From contig NZ_SZVW01000010.1 in the NCBI RefSeq assembly GCF_007655005.1, positions 124,001 to 188,000 of the forward strand: a stretch of 64,000 bases of DNA, written 5' to 3'. Below are positions 42,283 through 51,581 of this stretch, one piece after another. Below the pieces are notes generated by a model that saw nothing but the letters and a program-made list of their open reading frames with translations, did no database searches and was not told the origin of the DNA. The stretch is from Streptomyces tibetensis. Lineage in GTDB: Bacteria > Actinomycetota > Actinomycetes > Streptomycetales > Streptomycetaceae. The number at the start of each line of letters is the position of its first letter. Positions within the stretch are counted from its first letter, which is position 1. The position numbers were made by a program, and so were the translations under genes.

Positions 42283-43116
42283 TCAGGCGCCGTTGAACTC
42301 CGCCGGGTCCGGGCCGATGCGCCGATCCTCGTTCAGGGCGCTGATCGCCGCCAGGTCCTCGTCGTCGAGGCTGAAGTCGAACACCTCGATGTTCTCCTTG
42401 ATCCGCGACGGCGTCACGGACTTCGGGATCACCACGTTGCCCAGCTGGATGTGCCAGCGCAGCACGACCTGGGCCGGGGTGCGCTCGTGCTTGCGGGCGA
42501 TGGCCACGATCGCCGGGACCTCCAGCAGGCCCTTGCCCTGGCCGAGCGGGGACCAGGCCTCCGTGGCGATGCCCTGCTGGGCGTGGTACTCACGGGAGGC
42601 ACCCTGCTGCAGGTGCGGGTGCAGCTCGATCTGGTTCACCGCCGGGACGACCGACGTCTCGCCGATCAGCCTCTGAAGGTGCTCGGGAAGGAAGTTGGAG
42701 ACACCGATGGCCCGGATCCGGCCGTCGGCGTGCAGCTTCTCGAACGCCTTGTAGGTGTCGACGTACAGACCCCGCTCCGGCGTCGGCCAGTGGATCAGGT
42801 ACAGGTCGACGAAGTCCAGGCCGAGCTTGTGCAGCGACGTGTCGAAGGCGCGCAGCGTGGAGTCGTATCCCTGGTCGGCGTTCCAGAGCTTCGTGGTGAC
42901 GAAGAGCTCCTCGCGGGGCAGGCCGGCGGCGGCGATGGCCTTGCCGGTGCCCTCCTCGTTGCCGTAGATCGCCGCGGTGTCGATGCTGCGGTACCCGGCC
43001 TCCAGTGCCGTCCCGACGGCCGTCGCGGCCTCGTCGTCCGGCACCTGCCAGACGCCGAAGCCCAGCTGGGGCATCTCGACGCCGTTGTTCAGGATGATCG
43101 GGGGGACCTTGCTCAC
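42283..43116 (-). CDS. Aldo/keto reductase (2,5-diketogluconate reductase-like)
   Basis: A 277-residue NADPH-dependent reductase from GTG 43116. The catalytic tetrad is present: GYRSIDTAAIYGNEEG (Asp and Tyr, about 41-56), LFVTTKLWN (Lys, about 70-78) and VDLYLIHWPTP (His, about 100-110). SNFLPEHLQ and VIPKSVTPSRIKEN (cofactor phosphate binding) complete the AKR5-like pattern. It reduces small aldehydes or ketones; the physiological substrate is unknown. Confidence 0.94.
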   Translation of the reverse strand: MSKVPPIILNNGVEMPQLGFGVWQVPDDEAATAVGTALEAGYRSIDTAAIYGNEEGTGKAIAAAGLPREELFVTTKLWNADQGYDSTLRAFDTSLHKLGLDFVDLYLIHWPTPERGLYVDTYKAFEKLHADGRIRAIGVSNFLPEHLQRLIGETSVVPAVNQIELHPHLQQGASREYHAQQGIATEAWSPLGQGKGLLEVPAIVAIARKHERTPAQVVLRWHIQLGNVVIPKSVTPSRIKENIEVFDFSLDDEDLAAISALNEDRRIGPDPAEFNGA

Positions 43117-43230
43117 GAGCTCTCGATCCTTCGGTAAGTGGTCAGTGTGCTCCCATCGTCAACGATCACGGGCGGTGATGCATTCCTGACGGGAGAATTC
43201 CGAAGCCACACCTGCCCCGCGGGGTGGAGG

Positions 43231-45057
43231 TCACGCCCGGTAGAGCGCCTCGACCTCGTTCTCGTACGCGTTCTCGATGGCCTTCCGCTTCAGCTTGAGG
43301 GACGGGGTCAGCAGCCCGTGCTCCTCCGTGAACGGCTGGGCCAGTATGCGGAAGGTGCGGATCGACTCGGCCTGCGAGACGAGGGTGTTGGCGGCGACCA
43401 CCGCGCGGCGCACCTCCGTTTCCAGATCCGCGTCGCGCACCAGCTCCGCCGCGGACATCTGCGGCTTGGACCGCATGGCCAGCCAGTGCTCCACGGCCTC
43501 CTGGTCGAGGGTGATCAGGGCGGCGATGTACGGACGGTCGTTGCCGACGACGATGCACTGGTTGACCAGCGGATGGTCCCGGACGCGTTCCTCCAGTACG
43601 CCGGGGGAAACGCTCTTCCCGCCGGACGTGACCAGGATCTCCTTCTTGCGGCCGGTGATGGTGAGGAAGCCGTCCTCGTCCAGTGCGCCCAGGTCACCGG
43701 TGGCGAGCCAGCCGTCGTGCAGGGTCGCGTCGGTGGCCTTCTGGTTGTTGAGGTACCCCTGGAAGACGTTCTCGCCGTGCAGCCAGATCTCGCCGTCGTC
43801 CGCGATGTGCACGGTCATGCCCGGGATGGGCTGCCCGACCGTGCCGAACCGGGTGCGCCCGGGCGGGTTGGCGGTCGCGGCCGCCGTGGACTCGGTCAGG
43901 CCGTAGCCCTCGTAGATGTGCACGCCCGCCCCGGCGAAGAACAGCCCGAGGCGGCGGTCCATCGCCGAGCCGCCGGACATGGCGTGCTTGATGCGGCCGC
44001 CCATCGCGGCGCGGATCTTGGTGTAGACGAGCTTGTCGAACAGCTGGTGCTGCATGCGCAGGCCCGCCGACGGGCCGGGGCCGGTGCCCCAGGCCTTGGC
44101 CTCCATCGCGTCCGCGTACCTGATCGCGATGTCGACGGCCTTCTCGAAGGGTCCGGAGCGGCCCTCCTTCTCGGCCTTGCGGCGGGCCGCGTTGAACACC
44201 TTCTCGAAGATGTACGGCACCGCCAGGAAGAACGTCGGCTTGAACGCGGCCAGATCCGGCAGCAGGGCCGCCGCGTTCAGCTGCGGCTGGTGGCCGAACT
44301 TCACCTTGCCGCGGATCCCGGCGACCTGGACCATCCGCCCGAAGACGTGCGCGAGCGGCAGGAACAGCAGGGTGGCCGCCTCGTCGCCGCGCCGGGAGTG
44401 GAACACCGGCTCCCAGCGCTCGATGACGGTGTCCGCCTCGTACATGAAGTTGCCGTGTGTGATGACACAGCCCTTGGGGCGGCCGGTGGTGCCCGAGGTG
44501 TAGATGATCGTGGCGACCGAGTCGGGTGTGACGGCCTGCCGGTGGCGGTGCACCACCTCGTCGTCGAGGTGCGCGCCCGCGTCGTACAGCTCGTGCACGG
44601 CGCCGGAGTCCAGCTGCCACAGCCGGCGAAGCCGGGGGAGCCGGTCGATGACGGTGGCGATCGTCATCGCGTGGTCCTCGTGCTCCACGACCGCGGCCGT
44701 CACCTCGGCGTCGTACAGCATCCAGAAGCACTGCTCGGCCGAGGACGTCGGATAGACCGGCACGACCTGGGCGCCGATCGTCCACAGCGCGTAGTCGAAG
44801 AGGGTCCACTCGTAGCGCGTGCGGGACATGATCGCGACCCGGTCGCCGAACCGGATGCCGCTCGCCAGCAGGCCCTTGGCCAGGGCGAGCACCTCGTCGC
44901 GGAACTCGGCGCTGGTGACGTCCTGCCATTCACCAAAGTCGTCCTTGCGGCCCAGCGCGATGTGCTGCGGGTCCTCCTGGGCATGCTCGAAGACCACGTC
45001 GGCCAGACCGCCCACCGGAGGTGCCAACGCCAACGGAGGGTTGGTGAACTCGCGCAA
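43231..45057 (-). CDS. Long-chain acyl-CoA synthetase / AMP-dependent ligase (FadD15-like)
   Basis: A 608-residue ANL-family ligase. The start is TTG 45057, six bases after GGGGAG; no ATG lies nearby in frame. Motifs: YTSGTTGRPKGC (P-loop, about 178-189), FLPLAHVFGR, YEGYGLTEST (about 352-361), WLATGDLG and GRKKEILVTSGGKSVSP (about 442-458), of the FACL_like_2/FadD15 type. It activates fatty acids to acyl-AMP and then acyl-CoA. Monocistronic in appearance, with its own upstream gap. Confidence 0.94.
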   Translation of the reverse strand: MREFTNPPLALAPPVGGLADVVFEHAQEDPQHIALGRKDDFGEWQDVTSAEFRDEVLALAKGLLASGIRFGDRVAIMSRTRYEWTLFDYALWTIGAQVVPVYPTSSAEQCFWMLYDAEVTAAVVEHEDHAMTIATVIDRLPRLRRLWQLDSGAVHELYDAGAHLDDEVVHRHRQAVTPDSVATIIYTSGTTGRPKGCVITHGNFMYEADTVIERWEPVFHSRRGDEAATLLFLPLAHVFGRMVQVAGIRGKVKFGHQPQLNAAALLPDLAAFKPTFFLAVPYIFEKVFNAARRKAEKEGRSGPFEKAVDIAIRYADAMEAKAWGTGPGPSAGLRMQHQLFDKLVYTKIRAAMGGRIKHAMSGGSAMDRRLGLFFAGAGVHIYEGYGLTESTAAATANPPGRTRFGTVGQPIPGMTVHIADDGEIWLHGENVFQGYLNNQKATDATLHDGWLATGDLGALDEDGFLTITGRKKEILVTSGGKSVSPGVLEERVRDHPLVNQCIVVGNDRPYIAALITLDQEAVEHWLAMRSKPQMSAAELVRDADLETEVRRAVVAANTLVSQAESIRTFRILAQPFTEEHGLLTPSLKLKRKAIENAYENEVEALYRA

Positions 45058-45381
45058 ACCCCGCTCCCCGTTCCTCAGCGCTTCTGTCGAGTGACGCCCC
45101 GCACAGCGCCGTGAAAGCTACCCCACCCGGCCGGGGGGCGGGAGGGGGTACGGAAGCACACACCGCCCCGGTCCGCGCTGGTCAGCGAGGGAAAAAGCGC
45201 TCACATGGGGAAGGGTCGGACACAAACCTGACGGTTGAGTAAGCTTCGGTGCCGTAATCTCCACCGAATCTGTACGAGTCCGGCCGTGGCGCGAAACGCC
45301 GTCGAACGGCGTCCCTTCTGTCAGCGGGACGGCGGCGGATTTCGTCACTCCGCTTCCGTCGGAGGTGGCTGACCGGCCAGG
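45058..45381 (-). other. 324-bp gap between acyl-CoA ligase and LysR genes
   Basis: No convincing gene; a 76-codon frame on the minus strand has no ribosome binding site and odd composition. The gap holds a 7-bp perfect inverted repeat ACGCCGT/ACGGCGT (45296-45312), possibly the LysR terminator, and a promoter-like stretch on the minus strand near 45215-45245 (TTACTCAACCGTCAGG) that probably serves the ligase gene. Confidence 0.5.
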
Positions 45382-46260
45382 TCACAGTCCCTTGCGCTCG
45401 CTGCGCTGCAGTCGGTCCCCGCCCGCCAGGATCGCCGCCGCCAGGGCGTCCGCCGCGCCCTGGGCGGAGGGGCGGCGCCGGCCGTGGACCAGGACGAAGT
45501 CGACCTGCCCCAGCTCCGGCAGCCCCGCCCGGTCGGGGATCCGGACCAGACCCGGCGGGATCAGGCCGCGGGAGTGGGCCATCACGCCGAGGCCGGCCCG
45601 GGCCGCCGCGACGAGGCCGTTGAGGCTGCCGCTGGTGCACACCACGCGCCAGTCGCGGCCGTGCCGTTCCAGGGCCTCCAGGGCGAGTGCGCGGGTGATG
45701 CCGGGCGGCGGGTAGACGATGAGCGGCACCGGGCGGTCCGGGTCGAGCCGGAGGCGTTCCGCGCCGATCCACACCAGCCGGTCGTGCCGGACCAGCTCGC
45801 CCCGCGGGTCCTCGGGCCGCCGCTTGGCCAGGACCAGATCCAGCTTCCCGGCGGCCAGCTGCTCGTGCAGCGTGCCCGACAGCTCGACCGTCAGCTCCAG
45901 GTCGACCTCCGGGTGCTCGTGCCGGAAGCCCTCCAGGATCTCGGGCAGACGGGTCAGCACGAAGTCCTCCGAGGCGCCGAAGCGCAGCCGGCCGCGCAGC
46001 CGGGTGCCGGTGAAGAACGCCGCCGCCTGCTCGTGCACCTGAAGGATCCGGCGCGCGAAACCGAGCATCGCCTCGCCGTCCTCGGTCAGCTCCACGGAGT
46101 GCGTGTCCCGCGTGAACAGCGTCCGCCCCGTGGCGTCCTCCAGGCGCCGCACGTGCTGGCTGACCGTCGACTGCCGCACCCCGAGCCGCCGCGCGGCCTG
46201 CGTGAAACTCAGCGTCTGCGCCACCGACAGGAACGTGCGCAGATGGGACGGGTCGTACAT
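45382..46260 (-). CDS. LysR-family transcriptional regulator
   Basis: A 292-residue LysR protein from ATG 46260. The N-terminal winged HTH is typical (LRTFLSVAQTLSFTQAARRLGVRQSTVSQHVRRLEDATGRTLFTRD, 7-52). The effector domain runs from about 90 (GRLRFGASEDFVLTRLPEIL). It is divergent from a SBF-type transporter with 135 bp between, the usual regulator/target pair. Confidence 0.94.
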   Translation of the reverse strand: MYDPSHLRTFLSVAQTLSFTQAARRLGVRQSTVSQHVRRLEDATGRTLFTRDTHSVELTEDGEAMLGFARRILQVHEQAAAFFTGTRLRGRLRFGASEDFVLTRLPEILEGFRHEHPEVDLELTVELSGTLHEQLAAGKLDLVLAKRRPEDPRGELVRHDRLVWIGAERLRLDPDRPVPLIVYPPPGITRALALEALERHGRDWRVVCTSGSLNGLVAAARAGLGVMAHSRGLIPPGLVRIPDRAGLPELGQVDFVLVHGRRRPSAQGAADALAAAILAGGDRLQRSERKGL

Positions 46261-46305
46261 GAACCCCAGGTTATCGCGGAACGCAATGACAGTGAGAGCG
46301 GTATA

Positions 46306-46316
46306 CGGGATTCCCG
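46306..46316. promoter_or_regulatory. Candidate LysR operator
   Basis: CGGGATTCCCG (46306-46316) is a perfect 5+1+5 inverted repeat framed by ATA and AT, midway between the divergent lysR and transporter genes, matching the partly palindromic sites LysR proteins use. Confidence 0.45.
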
Positions 46317-46395
46317 ATCGCCCGTCGGGGAAGCAGGATGGAAGGGGGCCGTTACGGCCCCGGACCGACCGAAGTACCAAAGCAAGTGGAGCACC

Positions 46396-47436
46396 GTGAA
46401 ACGCCTGCGCTGGCCGCATTGGATGCCGATCGACCCCTACATCCTGCTCCTCCTCGGGACGGTGGGCCTCGCCGCACTGTTCCCGGCGCGCGGACCGGCC
46501 GCCGACGTCGCCTCGGGTGCCTCCACGGCGGCGGTCGCCCTGCTGTTCTTCCTGTACGGCGCCCGGCTGTCCACGCGGGAGGCGCTCGACGGACTGCGGC
46601 ACTGGCGGCTGCACGTGACGGTTCTGGCCTGCACCTTCCTGGTCTTCCCGCTGCTCGGACTCGCGGCCCGCGGGCTGGTGCCGGTGATCCTCACCCACCC
46701 GCTCTACCAGGGCCTGCTCTTCCTCACCCTGGTCCCGTCGACCGTCCAGTCGTCGATCGCCTTCACCTCGATGGCCCGCGGCAACGTGCCCGCCGCGATC
46801 TGCGCGGGCTCCTTCTCCTCCCTCGTCGGCATCGTCGCCACCCCGCTGCTCGCGGCCTCGCTGCTCGGCGGCAGCGGCGGCGGCTTCTCCGCCGACTCGC
46901 TGCTGAAGATCGTGCTGCAACTGCTGGTGCCGTTCGTCGCCGGGCAACTGCTGCGCCGCTGGATCGGCGGCTTCGTCACGCGCCACAAGCAGGTCCTCGG
47001 GCTGGTGGACCGCGGCTCGATCCTGCTCGTCGTCTACACCGCGTTCAGCGCGGGCATGGTCCAGGGCATATGGCACCAGGTCAGCCCGGTGCGGCTGGGC
47101 GCCCTGGCCGTCGTCGAGGCCGTGATCCTCGCCGTGATGCTGCTGCTCACCTGGTACGGCGGCAAGGCGCTGGGCTTCGGCCGGGCGGACCGGATCGCGA
47201 TCCAGTTCGCCGGGTCGAAGAAGTCTCTCGCGGCCGGACTGCCCATGGCGAGCGTCCTGTTCGGCGCGCAGGCGGCGCTCGCCGTGCTGCCGCTGATGCT
47301 CTTCCACCAGATGCAGCTCATCGTGTGCGCGGTGATCGCCAAGCGGCGCGCGCGGGAGGCGGCGGCGGAGGTCACCGCACCGCAGCCAGCCGCAACGACA
47401 CGAACCGTGGTCGGTACAGGGACACGTTCCGGCTGA
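46396..47436 (+). CDS. Bile acid:sodium symporter-family (YfeH-like) transporter
   Basis: A 346-residue protein from GTG 46396. About nine to ten hydrophobic segments are visible (YILLLLGTVGLAALFPA, AAVALLFFLYGARLS, LHVTVLACTFLVFPLLG, and later). The SBF signatures ALLFFLYGARLS, LTLVPSTVQSSIAFTSMARGN and IQFAGSKKSLAAGLPMA are those of the YfeH/RCH1-like branch. It is an inner-membrane carrier of unknown solute, probably controlled by the divergent LysR protein. Its last 65 nt overlap the convergent DUF4185 gene. Confidence 0.92.
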   Translation: MKRLRWPHWMPIDPYILLLLGTVGLAALFPARGPAADVASGASTAAVALLFFLYGARLSTREALDGLRHWRLHVTVLACTFLVFPLLGLAARGLVPVILTHPLYQGLLFLTLVPSTVQSSIAFTSMARGNVPAAICAGSFSSLVGIVATPLLAASLLGGSGGGFSADSLLKIVLQLLVPFVAGQLLRRWIGGFVTRHKQVLGLVDRGSILLVVYTAFSAGMVQGIWHQVSPVRLGALAVVEAVILAVMLLLTWYGGKALGFGRADRIAIQFAGSKKSLAAGLPMASVLFGAQAALAVLPLMLFHQMQLIVCAVIAKRRAREAAAEVTAPQPAATTRTVVGTGTRSG

Positions 47437-48607
47437 GCCGGTCGGCGGCGCCCGTCGTCTCCAGCCAGTTCACGTCGTAGCTCAGGACGAGCCGTCCCTC
47501 GCCGCTCAGCACCGGATGCGCCTGCGGGTTGTAGGCGGCCACCTGCCCCTGCGGCAGCGGCGGGCCGAACTCCTCTCCCGGACCGTGCCACGGCCCGGCC
47601 GGGGAGCAGGCCCAGTAGGACGCCACGGTGGTCAGCCCCTCGGGCCCGGCCGCCATCGTGAACAGCAGGTACGTACCGCCTTCCCGGACGACCGAGAACG
47701 CGCTGCCCACGCCCTTGCGCCGGCCGTCCCCGAGTACCGGCCGGGGACGGGCGCGGGGCACCCACGCCGAGCCGCTCCAGTACTGCCAGGCCGCCGGATC
47801 CGCGAGCGCGCCCTCCGGCACCCGGGCCGCGTACGCGTGCGAGGCGGGCCGGGAAGCGGCCCGGCCGTCGTCGCCGCCGAACACATAGGTCCAGCCGTCC
47901 TCCTCGACCAGCGTCGTGCCGAACAGCACCCGCCGGGACGGGTCGGGCACCGACTGCTGGCCGAGCACCTCGACGATCGACTCCAGGCGCAGCTCGGGCA
48001 GTGACAGCGTGGCGACCTCGGTCGCGGTGGGCACCCCGTAGATCCAAGGGGGCCGGCCTGCCGTGCGCACCCACAGCAGCACCCGGACGACCCGCTCCGA
48101 GGAGCCGGGGGAGCGGGGTTCGACGCGGGCGGCGACCGGCCAGCGCCACTGGTTCGGTGCCGGGTCGGCGAACAGCGGCGCCGGCAGGGTGGTCTCGAGG
48201 CGGCCGTCGCGCATCAGCACGGCCGAGTTGCGCACCAGCGGCGTGCCGGCGTCCCGCCAGGCGTAGGACTCCCCGTGGGGGTTCGGCGGGCCGTACACCC
48301 GGCCCAGGTACGTGTCCGAGAACAGCCACAGCACCCGGCCGTCCGGTAACCGCACCGAGTGGGTGCCGTCGCCGCCGGTCCAGTCGTCCGTGCGGCTCGC
48401 GTCGTCGCCGTAGCGGGCGAACTCGGCGTCGAGGGCGTCGTCCGTGTCCCAGGAGCCGACGGTGAGCGCCTGACAGCCGTCGTGGTCCGAACCGTCGTCG
48501 CCGGGCAGGGCGATGAGCAGCGCCGCGCCGAGAACCAGGACCAGCAGCAGGCCGATCCCGGTTCCCGTGCGCTGTCGTGCTCGTAATGCTCCTGAGTCGT
48601 CGGGCAC
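47372..48607 (-). CDS. Membrane-anchored DUF4185-like protein
   Basis: A 411-residue protein; GTG 48607 is the likely start although AGGA is very close to it. One N-terminal helix (GIGLLLVLVLGAALLIALPG, about 15-34) anchors or exports it. The rest is a beta-propeller-like glycosidase fold of the DUF4185 kind: WTGGDGTHSVRLPDGRVLWLFSDTYLG (about 75-101), RNSAVLMRDGRLET, YVFGGDDG and VAAYNPQAHPVLSGEGRLVLSYDVN. It could act on an extracellular glycan; the sialidase gene ends 12 bp upstream on the same strand. Confidence 0.7.
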   Translation of the reverse strand: MPDDSGALRARQRTGTGIGLLLVLVLGAALLIALPGDDGSDHDGCQALTVGSWDTDDALDAEFARYGDDASRTDDWTGGDGTHSVRLPDGRVLWLFSDTYLGRVYGPPNPHGESYAWRDAGTPLVRNSAVLMRDGRLETTLPAPLFADPAPNQWRWPVAARVEPRSPGSSERVVRVLLWVRTAGRPPWIYGVPTATEVATLSLPELRLESIVEVLGQQSVPDPSRRVLFGTTLVEEDGWTYVFGGDDGRAASRPASHAYAARVPEGALADPAAWQYWSGSAWVPRARPRPVLGDGRRKGVGSAFSVVREGGTYLLFTMAAGPEGLTTVASYWACSPAGPWHGPGEEFGPPLPQGQVAAYNPQAHPVLSGEGRLVLSYDVNWLETTGAADRLSRNVSLYRPRFVSLRLAAVR

Positions 48608-48618
48608 GTCCTGTGACG

Positions 48619-50490
48619 TTAGTTGCTGCCGCTCACCCGGTCCATGGGCAGCCACAGCACCGTGCCCCGGGAGGCCGCGCCCGAGGCGCCGGAGGCCAGC
48701 TCCTCGTCGCTCAGGGCCCGGTTCCACACCCGGACGTCGTCGATCGCCCCGGTGAGGAACGCCCGGCTGTCCATGCGCTGGCCGATGTGCACGCCGAACG
48801 GCGAGTTGCGGCTGACCGATCCGGGCACGTCAGCGGTGCCGAGCGGCGTGCCGTCGAGGAACAGCGTCAGCTGTCCGTCGCCCCGGCGCAGCGCCAGATG
48901 GTGCCAACGGCCGTCATTGTGGGCGCCGTCGGTCGACACCGAGGCGGACCTGACGGTCGTCGCGCCCGACCGGGTGGTGATCAGCCCTCGGATCCGGTCG
49001 CTCGCCGGTTCGCCCCGCAGCCAGATCTGCGGCTGGGTGCTGCCGATGCCGCCCATCCACAGGAAGGGCTGCTCGCCGGCCGTGGCCGTGTAGCGGAAGT
49101 GCAGCGAGGCGGTGAAGTCCCCTTCGCCGAGCGGGAGCCGGGAGCGGTAGGGCAGCCGTACGGCGTCATCGGTGCCGTCGAAGGACAGCGCGCCGCCCCG
49201 GACACCGGCCGTCCGCGCGGCGCCGCCGAGCACGGCCGCGGGCCTGGCGCCCGCCGCCGCGTCACGCGTGGTCGGGTCGGCGCCCCGGCGCGGCTTCAGC
49301 CAGTCCTCGGTGAAGCGGGCGAAGCGGATCTCGTCGCGCGCGTCGACCGCGCCGCCCTCGTACAGCAGGCCCACTGCCCCGCCGCCCAGGGCCGCCATGT
49401 CGGAGTAGCCGGACCAGTCGGTGGTGACGACCGTGCCTCGGTCCACGCTCTCCCAGGTGCGCCCGCCGTCGTAGGAGGAGCGGACCATCATCGTGCGGCG
49501 GCGGTCGGGGTCGGCCGGGGCGGACAGCAGCATCCGGTCGCGAAGGCGCAGGGTCGCGCCCTGGACCTGCGGGGTGTACAGGTCCGGCAGGTCGCGGAAA
49601 GGCGTGGCGAAGCTGCCGCCGCCGTCGAGGCTGAGGGTCTGGGAGCGGTGGCCCAGGTCGGTGCCGTCCTGTTCCCGGCCGCTGACGAGCAGGGCGCCGT
49701 CGGCGCGTTCGGTGAGCGTCACCTCGGACGGCTTCTGCCGGAACGTGCCGTCCTGCGCTATGGGCCAGGTGTCCGTGGCGCCGACCCGCCAGGAGTCGCC
49801 GCCGTCGTCGCTGACGACGAGCGCGGCGTGGTTGGCGGAGACCCGGCCGCCGTTCCACGTCTCGGTGTTGACGCCGAACACCAGCCGCCCGGCGTGCTTG
49901 CCGCGGGTCAGCTGGATGCCGTGCACGGGTCCGGTCGCGTACCAGGAGTTCCAGTGCTCGGGCAGGATCTCGTCGCTCAGATCGCGCGGCTTCGACCAGG
50001 TGCGGCCGTCGTCGTCGCTGTACTGCAGGTGCGGGGTGCGGTCGCAGGGGACGGTGCAGTTGCCGGCGTCCGTACGGCCGGTGTTGTACGTCTCGGCCAG
50101 CAGGATCCGGCCCGTCCGGCGGTCCACGACGGGCGCCGGGTTGCCGTGCGTGTCGCCCGCGCCCTCGGTGACGACCTGGAGCGGCCCCCAGGTGCGGCCG
50201 CCGTCGGTGGAGCGCTTGACGACGATGTCGATGTCGGCCGCGTCACCGCAGTTGAGGACACGGCCCTCGGCGAAGGCGAGCAGGGTGCCGCTGGTGGTGC
50301 GGACCATCGCCGGGATCCGGAAGCAGGCGTAGCCCGGATCCTGGGACGCCTTGAAGAGCACCTGCTGGTCGAACTCCGCTGAAGCGGCCGCGGGTTGGCC
50401 GTGCGCCGGGGCGGTGGGCGCGAGGAGCGCCCCGGCGGCGGCAGCGGCTGTCAGGGTGGATCTCAGACGTGCGCGAAGACTTGACGGCAT
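48619..50490 (-). CDS. Secreted GH33 exo-alpha-sialidase with LamG domain
   Basis: A 623-residue exported enzyme from ATG 50490. Signal peptide about 1-31. The six-bladed GH33 propeller spans about 40-395, with FRIP at 57-60 (first arginine of the triad) and Asp-boxes STDGGRTW, SDDDGRTW, SDDGGDSW, SLDGGGSF and SYDGGRTW. ETYNTGR and LYEGG hold further family residues. Residues about 430-620 are a LamG/concanavalin-type domain (FDGTDDAVRLPYRS, DGRWHHLALRRGDGQLTLFLDG). It releases terminal sialic acid outside the cell. Likely operonic with the DUF4185 gene. Confidence 0.95.
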   Translation of the reverse strand: MPSSLRARLRSTLTAAAAAGALLAPTAPAHGQPAAASAEFDQQVLFKASQDPGYACFRIPAMVRTTSGTLLAFAEGRVLNCGDAADIDIVVKRSTDGGRTWGPLQVVTEGAGDTHGNPAPVVDRRTGRILLAETYNTGRTDAGNCTVPCDRTPHLQYSDDDGRTWSKPRDLSDEILPEHWNSWYATGPVHGIQLTRGKHAGRLVFGVNTETWNGGRVSANHAALVVSDDGGDSWRVGATDTWPIAQDGTFRQKPSEVTLTERADGALLVSGREQDGTDLGHRSQTLSLDGGGSFATPFRDLPDLYTPQVQGATLRLRDRMLLSAPADPDRRRTMMVRSSYDGGRTWESVDRGTVVTTDWSGYSDMAALGGGAVGLLYEGGAVDARDEIRFARFTEDWLKPRRGADPTTRDAAAGARPAAVLGGAARTAGVRGGALSFDGTDDAVRLPYRSRLPLGEGDFTASLHFRYTATAGEQPFLWMGGIGSTQPQIWLRGEPASDRIRGLITTRSGATTVRSASVSTDGAHNDGRWHHLALRRGDGQLTLFLDGTPLGTADVPGSVSRNSPFGVHIGQRMDSRAFLTGAIDDVRVWNRALSDEELASGASGAASRGTVLWLPMDRVSGSN

Positions 50491-50541
50491 GGTGCGACCT
50501 GCCCTTCATGCGTCTGTCGGCTGGACCACCGAACCATGGGA

Positions 50542-50567
50542 TCGGACATCCGGTCATTCGGACATTC
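50542..50567 (-). promoter_or_regulatory. Direct repeats upstream of the sialidase gene
   Basis: TCGGACATCC (50542-50551) and TCGGACATTC (50558-50567) are 16 bp apart, about 53-77 bp before the sialidase ATG. Repeats of this spacing suit a GntR- or TetR-type repressor. No regulator gene is adjacent. Confidence 0.35.
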
Positions 50568-50629
50568 CACGTCCCATGTGTGGGCCACAGACGGTACTTG
50601 GCTCACAGACCCCCCACAAGGACCGTGCG

Positions 50630-51547
50630 TCAGGGGATCAGGACGACCTTGCCCAGGTTGGATCGGCCCTCGATCTCCGCGTGCGCCTTGGCCGCGTCCT
50701 CCAGGGCGAACTCCCCGTGGACGAGGGGCCTGAGCTCTCCGGCCGCGAACAGCCGCCACAGTTCCTCACGCCACTGCTCGTACAACTCCGGCTTGCCCCG
50801 GGCGATGCGGGCCATCTGGAACCCGATGACCGACTTGGCGCCCACCAGCAGGTCGTAGGCCTGGATGGCGCCGCCGCCCGAGCTGTACGCCACCAGCCGC
50901 CCCTCGGGGACGAGTGCGTGGAGGGCGCGGGTGAGCAGCTCGCCGCCGACCGCGTCCAATACGTAGTCCACCGGCGTTCCCCAGCTCGCGTCGCCGTACG
51001 AGATGACGTGGTCGGCGCCGAGACCGCGGACGAAGTCGGCCTTGCCCGGGTCGGAGACGGCTCCCACGACCCGTCCGGCGCCGCGCGTCCTGGCCAGCTG
51101 CACGGCCAGCTGGCCGACGCCGCTCGCGGCCGCGGTGACCAGGGCCGCCTCGCCCGGCTCGGGGCGGGCCGCCTCCAGGGCACCGAGGGCGACCAGCCCG
51201 CTGCGGACCAGGGCGACCGCGTCGACGGCGCTCGCGTCCACCGGAACCGGGGAGGCCATGGCCTCGTGCAGCAGCGCGAAGTCGGCGTAGCCGTGGCCGA
51301 AGCAGAGTCCGGTCACCCGGTCGCCGGTGCCGAAGCTTGTGACGCCCTCGCCGACGGCCGTGACCTGCCCGGCGATCTCGCCGCCGAGCGGGACCGGTTC
51401 GGCCGCCTCGGCGACCTTGCGCACGACCGGGAGCGTCACGCCGATCGCCTCCGCACGCACGAGCAGCTCTCCGGGGCCGGGCGCGGGGAGCGGCGCCTCC
51501 TCCACGAAGAGGGGGCCGCCTGGGGATTCGTAGCGGACGCGGCGCAT
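50630..51547 (-). CDS. Zinc-binding-dehydrogenase-family quinone oxidoreductase
   Basis: A 305-residue MDR-superfamily protein from ATG 51547 with GGAGG upstream. ETPL-type N-terminal GroES fold (VEEAPLPAPGPGELLVRAEAIGV), then the Rossmann motif LVTAAASGVGQLAVQLA (about 134-150) with a NADPH-type AVSDPGK. No structural or catalytic zinc cysteines are present, as in zeta-crystallin-like quinone reductases. It is divergent from a MarR regulator with matching palindromes between them. Confidence 0.93.
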   Translation of the reverse strand: MRRVRYESPGGPLFVEEAPLPAPGPGELLVRAEAIGVTLPVVRKVAEAAEPVPLGGEIAGQVTAVGEGVTSFGTGDRVTGLCFGHGYADFALLHEAMASPVPVDASAVDAVALVRSGLVALGALEAARPEPGEAALVTAAASGVGQLAVQLARTRGAGRVVGAVSDPGKADFVRGLGADHVISYGDASWGTPVDYVLDAVGGELLTRALHALVPEGRLVAYSSGGGAIQAYDLLVGAKSVIGFQMARIARGKPELYEQWREELWRLFAAGELRPLVHGEFALEDAAKAHAEIEGRSNLGKVVLIP

Positions 51548-51581
51548 CACACCTCCGGGTCGTTGGTGGCCCCGACGAGAT

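Noticed and set aside
45118..45348. 76-codon minus-strand frame between acyl-CoA ligase and LysR genes
   Set aside because: No ribosome binding site, no family resemblance, and it covers the likely ligase promoter.
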